A stretch of 64,000 bases of DNA, taken from positions 5,900,501 through 5,964,500 of the forward strand of contig NZ_CP076543.1 of assembly GCF_030440515.1 (NCBI RefSeq), given 5' to 3'. Of this stretch, positions 57,223 through 64,000 are shown in pieces (positions within the stretch are counted from its first letter, which is position 1; each line of letters opens with the position of its first letter). The position numbers and the translations under genes are program-made. The notes under the pieces were generated by a model, which ran no database searches, had not been told where the DNA came from, and saw only the letters and a program-made list of their open reading frames with translations. Source of the stretch: Streptomyces xanthophaeus. Its GTDB lineage: Bacteria; Actinomycetota; Actinomycetes; Streptomycetales; Streptomycetaceae.

Positions 57223-57869
57223 GCGCAGTCCGCCCCACCAAGAACGTCGTCGTCTTCGACTACGGCTTCGGAAACGTCCGCTCCGCCGAGCGGGCCCTCG
57301 CCCGCGTCGGCGCGAACGTCGAGATCACCCGCGACTACGACAAGGCCATGGACGCCGACGGACTCCTCGTCCCCGGCGTCGGCGCCTTCTCCGCCTGCAT
57401 GCAGGGCCTCAAGGACGCCCGCGGTGACTGGATCATCGGACGCCGGCTCTCCGGCGGCCGCCCGGTCATGGGCATCTGCGTCGGCATGCAGATCCTCTTC
57501 GAGCGCGGCATCGAGCACGGCGTCGAGACCGAGGGCCTGGACGAGTGGCCCGGCACGGTCGGCCCGCTCAGGGCCCCGATCGTCCCGCACATGGGCTGGA
57601 ACACCGTCGAGGCACCGGCCGACAGCCAGGCCTTCAAGGGCCTGGACGCCGACGCCCGGTTCTACTTCGTGCACTCCTACGCGGCGCGCGACTGGACCCT
57701 GGAGATCACCAACCCGCTGATCCGCGCCCCCAAGGTCACCTGGGCCACCCACGGCGAGCGCTTCGTGGCGGCGGTGGAGAACCGGGCCCTGTGGGCCACG
57801 CAGTTCCACCCCGAGAAGTCCGGCGACGCCGGCGCCCAGCTCCTCACCAACTGGATCGAGACCCTGTGA
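57219..57869 (+). CDS. hisH: Imidazole glycerol phosphate synthase glutaminase subunit HisH
   Basis: The 216-residue class I glutamine amidotransferase supplies ammonia to HisF. The nucleophile Cys lies in [11 protein letters not shown] and the His-Glu pair in QFHPEKSG; the oxyanion-region PGVGAF is intact. The ATG overlaps the small membrane-protein gene and its TGA overlaps the priA ATG. Confidence 0.97.
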   Translation: MSAVRPTKNVVVFDYGFGNVRSAERALARVGANVEITRDYDKAMDADGLLVPGVGAFSACMQGLKDARGDWIIGRRLSGGRPVMGICVGMQILFERGIEHGVETEGLDEWPGTVGPLRAPIVPHMGWNTVEAPADSQAFKGLDADARFYFVHSYAARDWTLEITNPLIRAPKVTWATHGERFVAAVENRALWATQFHPEKSGDAGAQLLTNWIETL

Positions 57870-58600
57870 TGACCGCACCCACGCTCGAACTCCTGCCCGC
57901 GGTCGACGTCCGCGACGGACAGGCCGTCCGCCTCGTGCACGGGGTGTCCGGCAGCGAGACCTCCTACGGCTCCCCGCTGGAGGCGGCCCTCGCCTGGCAG
58001 CGCTCCGGCGCCGAATGGCTGCACCTGGTCGACCTGGACGCCGCCTTCGGCACCGGCGACAACCGCGCCCTCGTCGCCGACATCACCCGCGCCATGGACA
58101 TCAAGGTCGAGCTCTCCGGCGGCATCCGCGACGACGCCACGCTCGCCGCGGCCCTCGCCACCGGCTGCACCCGCGTCAACCTGGGCACCGCCGCCCTGGA
58201 GACCCCCGAGTGGGCCGCCAAGGCCATCGCCGAGCACGGCGACAAGATCGCCATCGGCCTCGACGTCCGCGGCACCACCCTCAAGGGCCGCGGCTGGACC
58301 AGCGAGGGCGGCGACCTCTACGAGACCCTCGCCCGCCTGGACTCCGAGGGCTGCGCCCGGTACGTCGTCACCGACATCGGCAAGGACGGCACCCTGACCG
58401 GCCCCAACCTGGAGCTGCTGAAGAACGTCTGCGCCGCCACCGACCGGCCCGTCGTCGCCTCCGGCGGCATCTCCTCGCTCGACGACCTGCGGGCGCTGTC
58501 CGAGCTGGTCCCGCTGGGCGTCGAGGGCGCGATCGTCGGCAAGGCCCTGTACGCCAAGGCCTTCACCCTGGAAGAAGCCCTGAAGGTGGTCTCCGCATGA
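57869..58600 (+). CDS. priA: PriA, bifunctional HisA/TrpF isomerase
   Basis: The 243-residue beta/alpha barrel has the two catalytic aspartates of HisA: the first in [15 protein letters not shown] and the second in [14 protein letters not shown]. In Streptomyces this enzyme also serves tryptophan synthesis as phosphoribosylanthranilate isomerase, because a separate trpF is missing; no trpF is visible here. The ATG overlaps the hisH stop as TGATG; a GTG one codon earlier is possible. Confidence 0.95.
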   Translation: MTAPTLELLPAVDVRDGQAVRLVHGVSGSETSYGSPLEAALAWQRSGAEWLHLVDLDAAFGTGDNRALVADITRAMDIKVELSGGIRDDATLAAALATGCTRVNLGTAALETPEWAAKAIAEHGDKIAIGLDVRGTTLKGRGWTSEGGDLYETLARLDSEGCARYVVTDIGKDGTLTGPNLELLKNVCAATDRPVVASGGISSLDDLRALSELVPLGVEGAIVGKALYAKAFTLEEALKVVSA

Positions 58601-58998
58601 GCAACCCCTCCCACTCCACGGCCGGCGTACGCCGCATCTCCTCCGGCGGCGCCTACGAGGACGTCATCGGCTACTCGCGCGCCGTGGCCCTCTCCAACGG
58701 CCTGGTCCTGGTCTCCGGCTGCACCGCGGCCGACGCGGGCGGCCCGTACGACCAGACCGTCGCCGCCTTCGACGTCGCCTTCAAGGCCCTCGCCCAGGCG
58801 GGCCTCGGCCCCGAGGACGTCGTGCGCACCCGCCTGTACCTGACGCACGCCCGGGACGTGGACGAGGTGGGCCGCGCCCACAAGGAACTCTTCGACGCGG
58901 TCCGCCCGGCCGCGACCATGCTCATCGTCTCCGGCTTCGTCGACCCCAGCATGGTCGTCGAGGTGGAGGTCGAGGCGTTCAAGGCGGTGGCGGAATGA
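58597..58998 (+). CDS. RidA (YjgF) family protein
   Basis: The 133-residue protein has the YjgF fold pattern: [19 protein letters not shown], a [35 protein letters not shown] core, and a C-terminal [10 protein letters not shown] strand. The family hydrolyses reactive enamine/imine intermediates; the Arg of the active site (VVRTRLYL) is present. It sits between priA and hisF with 4-base overlaps on both sides, so it is expressed with the his genes. Confidence 0.92.
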   Translation: MSNPSHSTAGVRRISSGGAYEDVIGYSRAVALSNGLVLVSGCTAADAGGPYDQTVAAFDVAFKALAQAGLGPEDVVRTRLYLTHARDVDEVGRAHKELFDAVRPAATMLIVSGFVDPSMVVEVEVEAFKAVAE

Positions 58999-59750
58999 CC
59001 CTCGCCGTACGCGTGATCCCCTGCCTCGACGTGGACAACGGCCGGGTCGTCAAGGGCGTCAACTTCCAGAACCTGCGCGACGCGGGTGACCCGGTGGAGA
59101 TGGCCAAGCTGTACGACGCCGAGGGCGCCGACGAGCTGACCTTCCTCGACATCACCGCGTCCTCCGGGAACCGCGAGACCACGTACGACGTGGTGCGCCG
59201 CACCGCCGAGCAGGTCTTCATCCCCCTCACGGTGGGCGGCGGCGTCCGGACGGCCGACGACGTCGACAAACTCCTCCGGGCGGGAGCGGACAAGGTGGGC
59301 GTGAACACGGCCGCCATCGTCCGCCCCGAGCTGATCCAGGAGATCGCGGAGCGCTTCGGCCGCCAGGTCCTCGTCCTGTCGGTGGACGCGCGCCGCACGG
59401 CGGCCGGGACCTTCGAGGTCACCACGCACGGCGGCCGCCAGGGCACCGGCATCGACGCGGTCGAGTGGGCGCACCGGGCGGCCGAACTGGGCGCGGGCGA
59501 GATCCTGCTCAACTCGATGGACGCGGACGGCACCAAGGACGGCTACGACGTCGAGATGATCGCGGCGGTACGCAAGCACGTCACCGTCCCGGTGATCGCC
59601 TCGGGCGGCGCGGGCCGCCTCGCCGATTTCGCCCCGGCGATCGAGGCGGGTGCGGATGCCGTGCTCGCGGCGTCGGTGTTCCACTTCGGCGACCTGCGCA
59701 TCGCGGAGGTCAAGTCCGCCCTCCGCGAAGCGGGCCACCCCGTTCGCTGA
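58995..59750 (+). CDS. hisF: Imidazole glycerol phosphate synthase cyclase subunit HisF
   Basis: The 251-residue barrel closes the imidazole ring with ammonia from HisH. The catalytic aspartates lie in [13 protein letters not shown] and LSVDARRT, and phosphate-binding loops (GGGVRT and SGGAGR) are present. It ends the his operon, and its ATG overlaps the ridA stop. A 395 bp imperfect inverted repeat begins 10 bases after the stop. Confidence 0.97.
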   Translation: MTLAVRVIPCLDVDNGRVVKGVNFQNLRDAGDPVEMAKLYDAEGADELTFLDITASSGNRETTYDVVRRTAEQVFIPLTVGGGVRTADDVDKLLRAGADKVGVNTAAIVRPELIQEIAERFGRQVLVLSVDARRTAAGTFEVTTHGGRQGTGIDAVEWAHRAAELGAGEILLNSMDADGTKDGYDVEMIAAVRKHVTVPVIASGGAGRLADFAPAIEAGADAVLAASVFHFGDLRIAEVKSALREAGHPVR

Positions 59751-60187
59751 TCCCGTCTTCCGGGTGCGGCCCGGTCGCCGCGCCTCAAACGCCGGCGGGG
59801 CTGGGTTCGGCTTCGGCGTGGGGTGGTGCCCCTCCGGGGGCTCTCCTCGGCTCGCGCCAGGCGGCCGTGGTTGTGCCGTGCGGCCTGGGTTGCGCGCTCG
59901 TCCTGCGGGGAGCCCCCGGAGTGTCCCCACCCCACGGCGGAGGGGCTCGGCCGGGGTGGGGGTGCGGGGACGGTGGGGGGTGTCCCCGCAGGACGAGCGT
60001 GCAACCACCGGGTACGGCCGAGATGGCCCGTCACGCGCGAGCCGAGGAGACACCCCCCGGCGGCCCCGCACCCCCACCCCCCGGACCCGACCCCGCCCAA
60101 CCGTGCCCAACCCAGCCCCGCCGGCGCTTGAGGCGCGACCACCGGGCCGCACCCGAAACGCACCGCCCGGCCAGGGCAACGGCGGGG
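59751..60187. other. Convergent gap holding a long inverted-repeat element
   Basis: The 437 bases between hisF and the TIGR03085 gene hold no gene that I would defend. Nearly all of it is the inverted repeat described next; the rest is plain GC-rich sequence. Confidence 0.7.
59761..60155. repeat. 395 bp imperfect inverted repeat with embedded 51 bp repeat cores
   Basis: Four blocks pair in nested order. 59761-59775 pairs with 60141-60155 (15 bp, perfect). 59781-59807 pairs with 60109-60135 (27 bp, one mismatch) and is the CGCCTCAAACGCCGGCGGGG core of the dispersed repeat. 59843-59857 pairs with 60035-60049 (15 bp, perfect). 59888-59911 pairs with 59983-60006 (24 bp, one mismatch). The apex is near 59945. 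It could be a transposable-element remnant or MITE-like unit, or a very strong bidirectional terminator. I see no target-site duplication. Confidence 0.85.
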
Positions 60188-60820
60188 TCAGATGCCCAGG
60201 GACGCCACCGTCAGCTTGGCCACGGCCTCCTTCTCGCCGTCCAGCGTCACCGACGCCGCCGCCTGACGGCCGAAGCAGAACAGCGTCAGCTCCCCCGGCT
60301 CGCCCGTCACCGTGACCACCGGCGCGCCCTTGCGCGCCACCGCCGTCCGCCCGTCGTGACGCCTCAGTACCAGGCCCACCGGCGAGCGCCGGCCCGTCAG
60401 GCGGGCCAGCTTCTCCAGCCGGGACCACAGGGCGTCGGAGAAGACCGGGTCCAGCTCCCGCGGGGACCAGTCCGGCTGCGCCCGGCGGACGTCCTCCGCG
60501 TGGACGTAGAACTCGACCGCGTTCGCCGCCTCGTCGATCTGCTTCAGCGCGTACACCGACATCCTCGGCGGGCCGGTCCTGATCAGCTGGATCAGTTCCT
60601 CGTACGGCTTGGCCGTGTACTCCTCCATGACCTTGTCCAGGCGGGCCTTCAGCACGTTCAGCAGCAGGCCGCCCGCCGCGTCCGGCCGCCGCTCGCGGAC
60701 CACCACGTGCGCGGCCAGCTCGCGACAGGTCCAGCCGGCGCACAGCGTGGGGGCCTCCGGGCCGGCCGCCTCCAACAGGTCCGCCAGGAGCAGACGTTCA
60801 CGCTTCGCATGGGTAGACAT
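60188..60820 (-). CDS. TIGR03085-family (maleylpyruvate isomerase-like) protein
   Basis: The 210-residue protein has the DinB-like/mycothiol-dependent layout: an N-terminal helix with [37 protein letters not shown], including the metal-binding His, and the second metal His in [14 protein letters not shown]. The C-terminal part is an SCP2-like strand region. Its reaction is unknown. TAGGCT lies seven bases before the ATG (60833-60828), suggesting a leaderless transcript. It is divergent from hisI. Confidence 0.87.
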   Translation of the reverse strand: MSTHAKRERLLLADLLEAAGPEAPTLCAGWTCRELAAHVVVRERRPDAAGGLLLNVLKARLDKVMEEYTAKPYEELIQLIRTGPPRMSVYALKQIDEAANAVEFYVHAEDVRRAQPDWSPRELDPVFSDALWSRLEKLARLTGRRSPVGLVLRRHDGRTAVARKGAPVVTVTGEPGELTLFCFGRQAAASVTLDGEKEAVAKLTVASLGI

Positions 60821-60911
60821 GCGGGCCAGCCTACGGCGGGAACCCGCCGAACACCCGCCCATCAGGCGGACGGGGATCAACACCCCTGCTCCGGCCCGGC
60901 ACAATGTCCAC

Positions 60912-61280
60912 ATGAGTACGTCCCCCCGCCCCGGCAACCTCGACCCCGCCATCGCCGCGCGCCTCAAGCGCTCCGCCGACGGCCTGGTCCCGGCCATCGC
61001 CCAGCAGTACGACACCGGTGAGGTGCTCATGCTCGGCTGGATGGACGACGAGGCCCTGCACCGCACCCTGACCACCGGCCGCTGCACCTACTGGTCCCGC
61101 AGCCGCCAGGAGTACTGGGTGAAGGGGGACACGTCCGGTCACTTCCAGCACGTGAAATCCGTCGCGCTCGACTGCGATGCCGACACCGTGCTCGTCCAGG
61201 TGGACCAGGTCGGAGCGGCCTGCCACACCGGGGCGCGCACCTGTTTCGACGAAGATGTCCTCCTCCGCGCAGCCGACTAG
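60912..61280 (+). CDS. hisI: Phosphoribosyl-AMP cyclohydrolase HisI
   Basis: The 122-residue zinc enzyme opens the adenine ring of PR-AMP. The motifs [30 protein letters not shown], the metal-binding [10 protein letters not shown] and the CHTGARTCF zinc site are complete. There is no fused HisE domain, as in other actinobacteria. CACAAT lies six bases before the ATG, so the mRNA may be leaderless. It precedes trpE by 15 bases. Confidence 0.96.
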   Translation: MSTSPRPGNLDPAIAARLKRSADGLVPAIAQQYDTGEVLMLGWMDDEALHRTLTTGRCTYWSRSRQEYWVKGDTSGHFQHVKSVALDCDADTVLVQVDQVGAACHTGARTCFDEDVLLRAAD

Positions 61281-61295
61281 GTAGGGTCCCCCGAA

Positions 61296-62786
61296 ATGGA
61301 TCTTGAGACGTTCCGCAAGCTCGCGGCCGACCGCCGCGTCATCCCCGTGAGCCGCAAGCTGCTGGCCGACGGGGACACCCCCGTCGGGCTCTACCGCAAG
61401 CTGGCAGCCGAACGCCCCGGCACCTTCCTCCTGGAGTCCGCCGAGAACGGGCGCTCCTGGTCCCGGTACTCCTTCATCGGGGTCCGCAGCGACGCCACCC
61501 TGACCGCCCGGGACGGCCGGGCGCACTGGATCGGCACGCCGCCCGTCGGCGTACCCACCGACGGCGACCCCCTCGACGCCCTGCGCGCCACCGTCGAGGC
61601 CCTGCACACCCCCCGCGACCTCGCGGGCGGCATGCCTCCCTTCACCGGCGGCATGGTCGGCTACCTCGGCTACGACATCGTCCGCCGCCTGGAGCGCATC
61701 GGCGAGCACACCGCCGACGACCTGGAGCTGCCCGAGCTGACGATGCTGCTCACCTCGGACCTGGCGGTCCTGGACCACTGGGACGGCACCGTCCAGCTCA
61801 TCGCCAACGCCATCAACCACAACGACCTCGACTCCGGGGTCGACGAGGCGTACGCGGACGCCGTGGCCCGCCTCGACGCGATGGAGGCCGACCTCGCGCG
61901 GCCCGCCCCCTACGTGCCGGCCGCGCTGCCCGCCTCCGAGCTGCCCGAGTTCTCAGCCCTCTGGGGCGGCGAGAAGTACCAGGCGGCCGTCGAGGACATC
62001 AAGGAGCGCATCCGGGCCGGCGAGGCCTTCCAGGTGGTGCCCTCGCAGCGGTTCGAGACCCCCTGCCAGGCCTCCGCGCTGGACGTCTACCGGGTGCTGC
62101 GGGCCACCAACCCGTCCCCGTACATGTACCTCTTCCGCTTCGAGAACGGCTTCGACGTGGTCGGCTCCAGCCCCGAGGCGCTGGTCAAGGTCGAGGACGG
62201 GCGGGCCATGGTCCACCCGATCGCCGGCACCCGCCACCGCGGCGCGACCCCGCAGGAGGACAACGACCTCGCCGACGAGCTGATGGCCGACCCCAAGGAG
62301 CGCGCCGAGCACCTGATGCTCGTCGACCTGGGCCGCAACGACCTCGGCCGGGTCTGCGAGCCGGGATCGGTGGAGGTCGTCGACTTCATGTCGATCGAGC
62401 GCTACTCCCACGTCATGCACATCGTCTCCACCGTGACGGGGCGCGTGGCCGAGGGGAAGACCGCCTTCGACGTGCTCACCGCCTGCTTCCCGGCCGGCAC
62501 CCTCTCCGGCGCGCCCAAGCCCCGCGCCATGCAGATCATCGAGGAGCTGGAGCCCTCCCGCCGCGGCCTCTACGGCGGCTGCGTGGGCTACCTGGACTTC
62601 GCCGGGGACTCCGACACGGCCATCGCCATTCGCACCGCACTGCTGCGTGACGGCACGGCGTACGTGCAGGCCGGAGCCGGTGTCGTCGCGGACTCGGTGC
62701 CCGAGCTGGAGGACAACGAGTGCCGGAACAAGGCGGCCGCCGTGCTGCGCGCGGTGGGAGCGGCGAACCGCCTCCACGGCTCCTGA
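61296..62786 (+). CDS. trpE: Anthranilate synthase component I TrpE
   Basis: The 496-residue chorismate-utilising enzyme begins tryptophan synthesis. The feedback-site LLES ([20 protein letters not shown]) is present, as are NPSPYMYLF, the catalytic [14 protein letters not shown] and the [12 protein letters not shown] motif. TAGGGT lies eight bases before the ATG (61282-61287), so trpE may have its own leaderless start although it is only 15 bases after hisI. No Trp-rich leader peptide is seen, so control by ribosome-mediated attenuation is not suggested. Confidence 0.97.
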   Translation: MDLETFRKLAADRRVIPVSRKLLADGDTPVGLYRKLAAERPGTFLLESAENGRSWSRYSFIGVRSDATLTARDGRAHWIGTPPVGVPTDGDPLDALRATVEALHTPRDLAGGMPPFTGGMVGYLGYDIVRRLERIGEHTADDLELPELTMLLTSDLAVLDHWDGTVQLIANAINHNDLDSGVDEAYADAVARLDAMEADLARPAPYVPAALPASELPEFSALWGGEKYQAAVEDIKERIRAGEAFQVVPSQRFETPCQASALDVYRVLRATNPSPYMYLFRFENGFDVVGSSPEALVKVEDGRAMVHPIAGTRHRGATPQEDNDLADELMADPKERAEHLMLVDLGRNDLGRVCEPGSVEVVDFMSIERYSHVMHIVSTVTGRVAEGKTAFDVLTACFPAGTLSGAPKPRAMQIIEELEPSRRGLYGGCVGYLDFAGDSDTAIAIRTALLRDGTAYVQAGAGVVADSVPELEDNECRNKAAAVLRAVGAANRLHGS

Positions 62787-62809
62787 GGGCGTAAGGGATA
62801 GTGGGGTAC

Positions 62810-63481
62810 GTGAGTGCCGTACCCCCGCCCCGAAACGAAGCCGACGCCGAGTCCGAGCCCGCGGCTCCCGACCGTCGTGGCGGCCGCCGCAGTGTGGCCG
62901 TCGCCCTGCTGCTCGGCGCCCTGGGCGCCACCGTCGTCCTGCTCGCCTCCGGCCGGACCTGGGCCCGGGGCACCGCCGCCATCGGCAGCGACTCGCTCCA
63001 GCTGACCGCCGACGGGCGGGCCGTCACCGGTCTGCCCGCCGCGCTGGCCATCGTGGGCCTCGCCGCACTGGTCGCCGTCTTCGCCGTACGCGGCAAGAGC
63101 CGTCTGCTGGTGTCGGGGCTGCTCGCGCTCAGCGGCCTGGGCGCGGCCCTGTCGGCCGTCCTCGGCGCCGACGGCCGCCGCGCCCTGGACGCGCAGGCCG
63201 CCCGTACGACCGCCGACAGTGCCGCCCATGTGGCCGGGCTGACCCAGACGACCTGGCCCTACGTCACGGCCGCCGGCGCGGTCCTGATCCTGGCGGCCGG
63301 TCTGCTGGCCCTGCGCTTCGGCCGGAGCTGGCCTTCCATGGGAGGCCGCTACGAGCGTGACGGCAGCCCGCGCGCCCGGACTGTCGCAGCGGTTGATCCG
63401 GACCGGCCGGAAGATCTGTGGAAGGCTCTGGACCGGGGCGAGGACCCGACCACCGACCCGGGCGCCGACCGGGCCCACTGA
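62810..63481 (+). CDS. TIGR02234-family (Trp-operon associated) membrane protein
   Basis: The 223-residue protein has four hydrophobic helices (around 31-52, 78-95, 103-122 and 147-167), a loop between the first two with ASGRTWARG, and a polar C-terminus. Proteins of this kind accompany trpE in actinobacteria, but no function is established. The GTG at 62810 has GATAGT seven bases upstream; a GTG three codons earlier is also possible. Confidence 0.87.
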   Translation: MSAVPPPRNEADAESEPAAPDRRGGRRSVAVALLLGALGATVVLLASGRTWARGTAAIGSDSLQLTADGRAVTGLPAALAIVGLAALVAVFAVRGKSRLLVSGLLALSGLGAALSAVLGADGRRALDAQAARTTADSAAHVAGLTQTTWPYVTAAGAVLILAAGLLALRFGRSWPSMGGRYERDGSPRARTVAAVDPDRPEDLWKALDRGEDPTTDPGADRAH

Positions 63482-63592
63482 CCCGACCCCCCTGGACGGC
63501 GAAGCCGCCCGGTGCGGGACAATGGTCGCCGAGCGTCCGACACAGACCGCACGTTCGACACAGCAGCGCGACAGAGCAACGAGGAGCAACTC

Positions 63593-63844
63593 ATGGCGGG
63601 CACTAGCCACGGACACACCCCGGCCGCCTGGACCGGTGTCATCATCGCCTTCATCGGTTTCTGCATCTCCGGCGCCTTCATGGTGCTCGCGAACCCGCTC
63701 GGCTTCTGGGCCGGCCTCGTCGTCGTCGCGCTCGGCGGTGTCGTCGGCCTGGGGATGAAGGCCGCGGGCATGGGCGCGCCGAAGGCCGCCCACAAGGACC
63801 TCGCCGAGGTCATCGCCGCTTCCAAGGTTCCCGCCAAGGTCTGA
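63593..63844 (+). CDS. HGxxPAAW-family small membrane protein
   Basis: The 83-residue protein opens with the family motif HGHTPAAW and has two hydrophobic helices (TGVIIAFIGFCISGAFMVL and FWAGLVVVALGGVVGLGM), then a short charged tail. The family is known only by sequence. GAGGAG lies six bases before the ATG, a clear ribosome site. It lies between trpE and the downstream genes, where trp genes are expected in Streptomyces. Confidence 0.9.
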   Translation: MAGTSHGHTPAAWTGVIIAFIGFCISGAFMVLANPLGFWAGLVVVALGGVVGLGMKAAGMGAPKAAHKDLAEVIAASKVPAKV

Positions 63845-63883
63845 GCGAGCGAGCGGCGCGGTCCGAAGGACCGGTCCGAAGCA

Positions 63884-63923
63884 GCGCAGCCGAAAGGCGC
63901 GGCCCCGCCGGGCTGCGCCTTTT
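63884..63923 (+). terminator. Terminator-like hairpins after the HGxxPAAW gene
   Basis: Two overlapping stems can form: AAAGGCGC (63893-63900) with GCGCCTTT (63915-63922), and GCGCAGCC (63884-63891) with GGCTGCGC (63911-63918). The first ends in TTTT, one of the few U-runs in the window, so it resembles a true intrinsic terminator. The next gene starts within a few bases, so read-through is possible. Confidence 0.7.
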
Positions 63924-63926
63924 GTC

Positions 63927-64000
63927 ATGAGCGGAGAGAATCAGCAGGTGGACGCCTCTCGTACCCCCGATGCCCCGCCGTCACCGGCATCCGTGCCCGC
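63927..64000 (+). CDS. Start of a further gene, cut by the window edge
   Basis: An ATG at 63927 opens a frame with no stop to the window end (MSGENQQVDASRTPDAPPSP...). A GTG at 63948 is in the same frame and may be the real start, with AGCAG upstream. The Pro/Ser-rich beginning looks like the tail of a membrane protein. From memory, a DUF2752-like gene comes next in related genomes; that cannot be seen here. Confidence 0.5.
   Translation, partial: MSGENQQVDASRTPDAPPSPASVP

Noticed and set aside
61281..61295. Trp attenuator leader before trpE
   Set aside because: Only 15 bases separate hisI from trpE, so there is no room for a leader peptide and terminator.

Overview
The window is chromosomal DNA from a Streptomyces or very close actinomycete. 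The evidence is very high GC with G/C in nearly every third codon position, many GTG starts, start-stop overlaps of the GTGA and ATGA type, and the gene set itself. That set is a dcw cluster with ftsW-murG-ftsQ-ftsZ and ylmD/ylmE/sepF/yggT/divIVA but no mraZ, ftsA or murC; a T-box-controlled ileS; dnaE; and a his cluster with priA and a linked trpE. From memory this order matches the core region of Streptomyces genomes, so it is mostly conserved chromosome and not an accessory island. I saw no tRNA or rRNA gene, insertion sequence, CRISPR array or prophage.

Layout. 1-6.2 kb: the tail of a TetR-type regulator, then on the minus strand a MoxR ATPase-DUF58-transglutaminase operon and a beta-carbonic anhydrase. 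6.4-24.9 kb, plus strand: rsmH, ftsL, ftsI, murE, murF, mraY, murD, ftsW, murG, ftsQ, ftsZ, pgeF, ylmE, sepF, a YggT protein and divIVA, which make lipid II and build the septum and polar growth machinery. The ftsQ-ftsZ gap carries a promoter, an operator-like palindrome and two hairpins. 25.1-28.6 kb: minus-strand ileS behind a T-box leader. 28.9-33.8 kb: a DksA-type zinc-finger protein with a histone-H1-like tail, lspA, an RluD-type pseudouridine synthase, a GNAT enzyme and a Na+/H+ antiporter. 33.8-42.6 kb: a divergent SRPBCC/TetR pair around twin palindromes, a MscS channel, a dienelactone-hydrolase-like protein, a secreted M43 protease, PhoD phosphatase, a DsbA-like protein, a membrane protein and a DUF2252 protein. 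42.7-54 kb: dnaE, a 54-residue basic protein, a NYN-domain protein, an ABC exporter with a membrane partner, a YbaK deacylase, a LON-domain protein and a beta-helix membrane protein. 54-64 kb: hisD-hisC-hisB-(55-aa membrane protein)-hisH-priA-ridA-hisF, a TIGR03085 protein facing away from hisI, trpE, two small membrane proteins and the start of another gene.

The least explained signal lies between genes. A GC-rich repeat with a 50-51 bp period occurs at seven places, three of them as strict tandem arrays of three to five units, mostly where genes converge, and once between ftsL and ftsI. A related 395 bp imperfect inverted repeat fills the gap after hisF. Many starts in the window also have a TANNNT-like hexamer 5-8 bases upstream and no Shine-Dalgarno sequence, which suggests leaderless transcripts. 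All functional calls come from reading motifs and context; no search was run.
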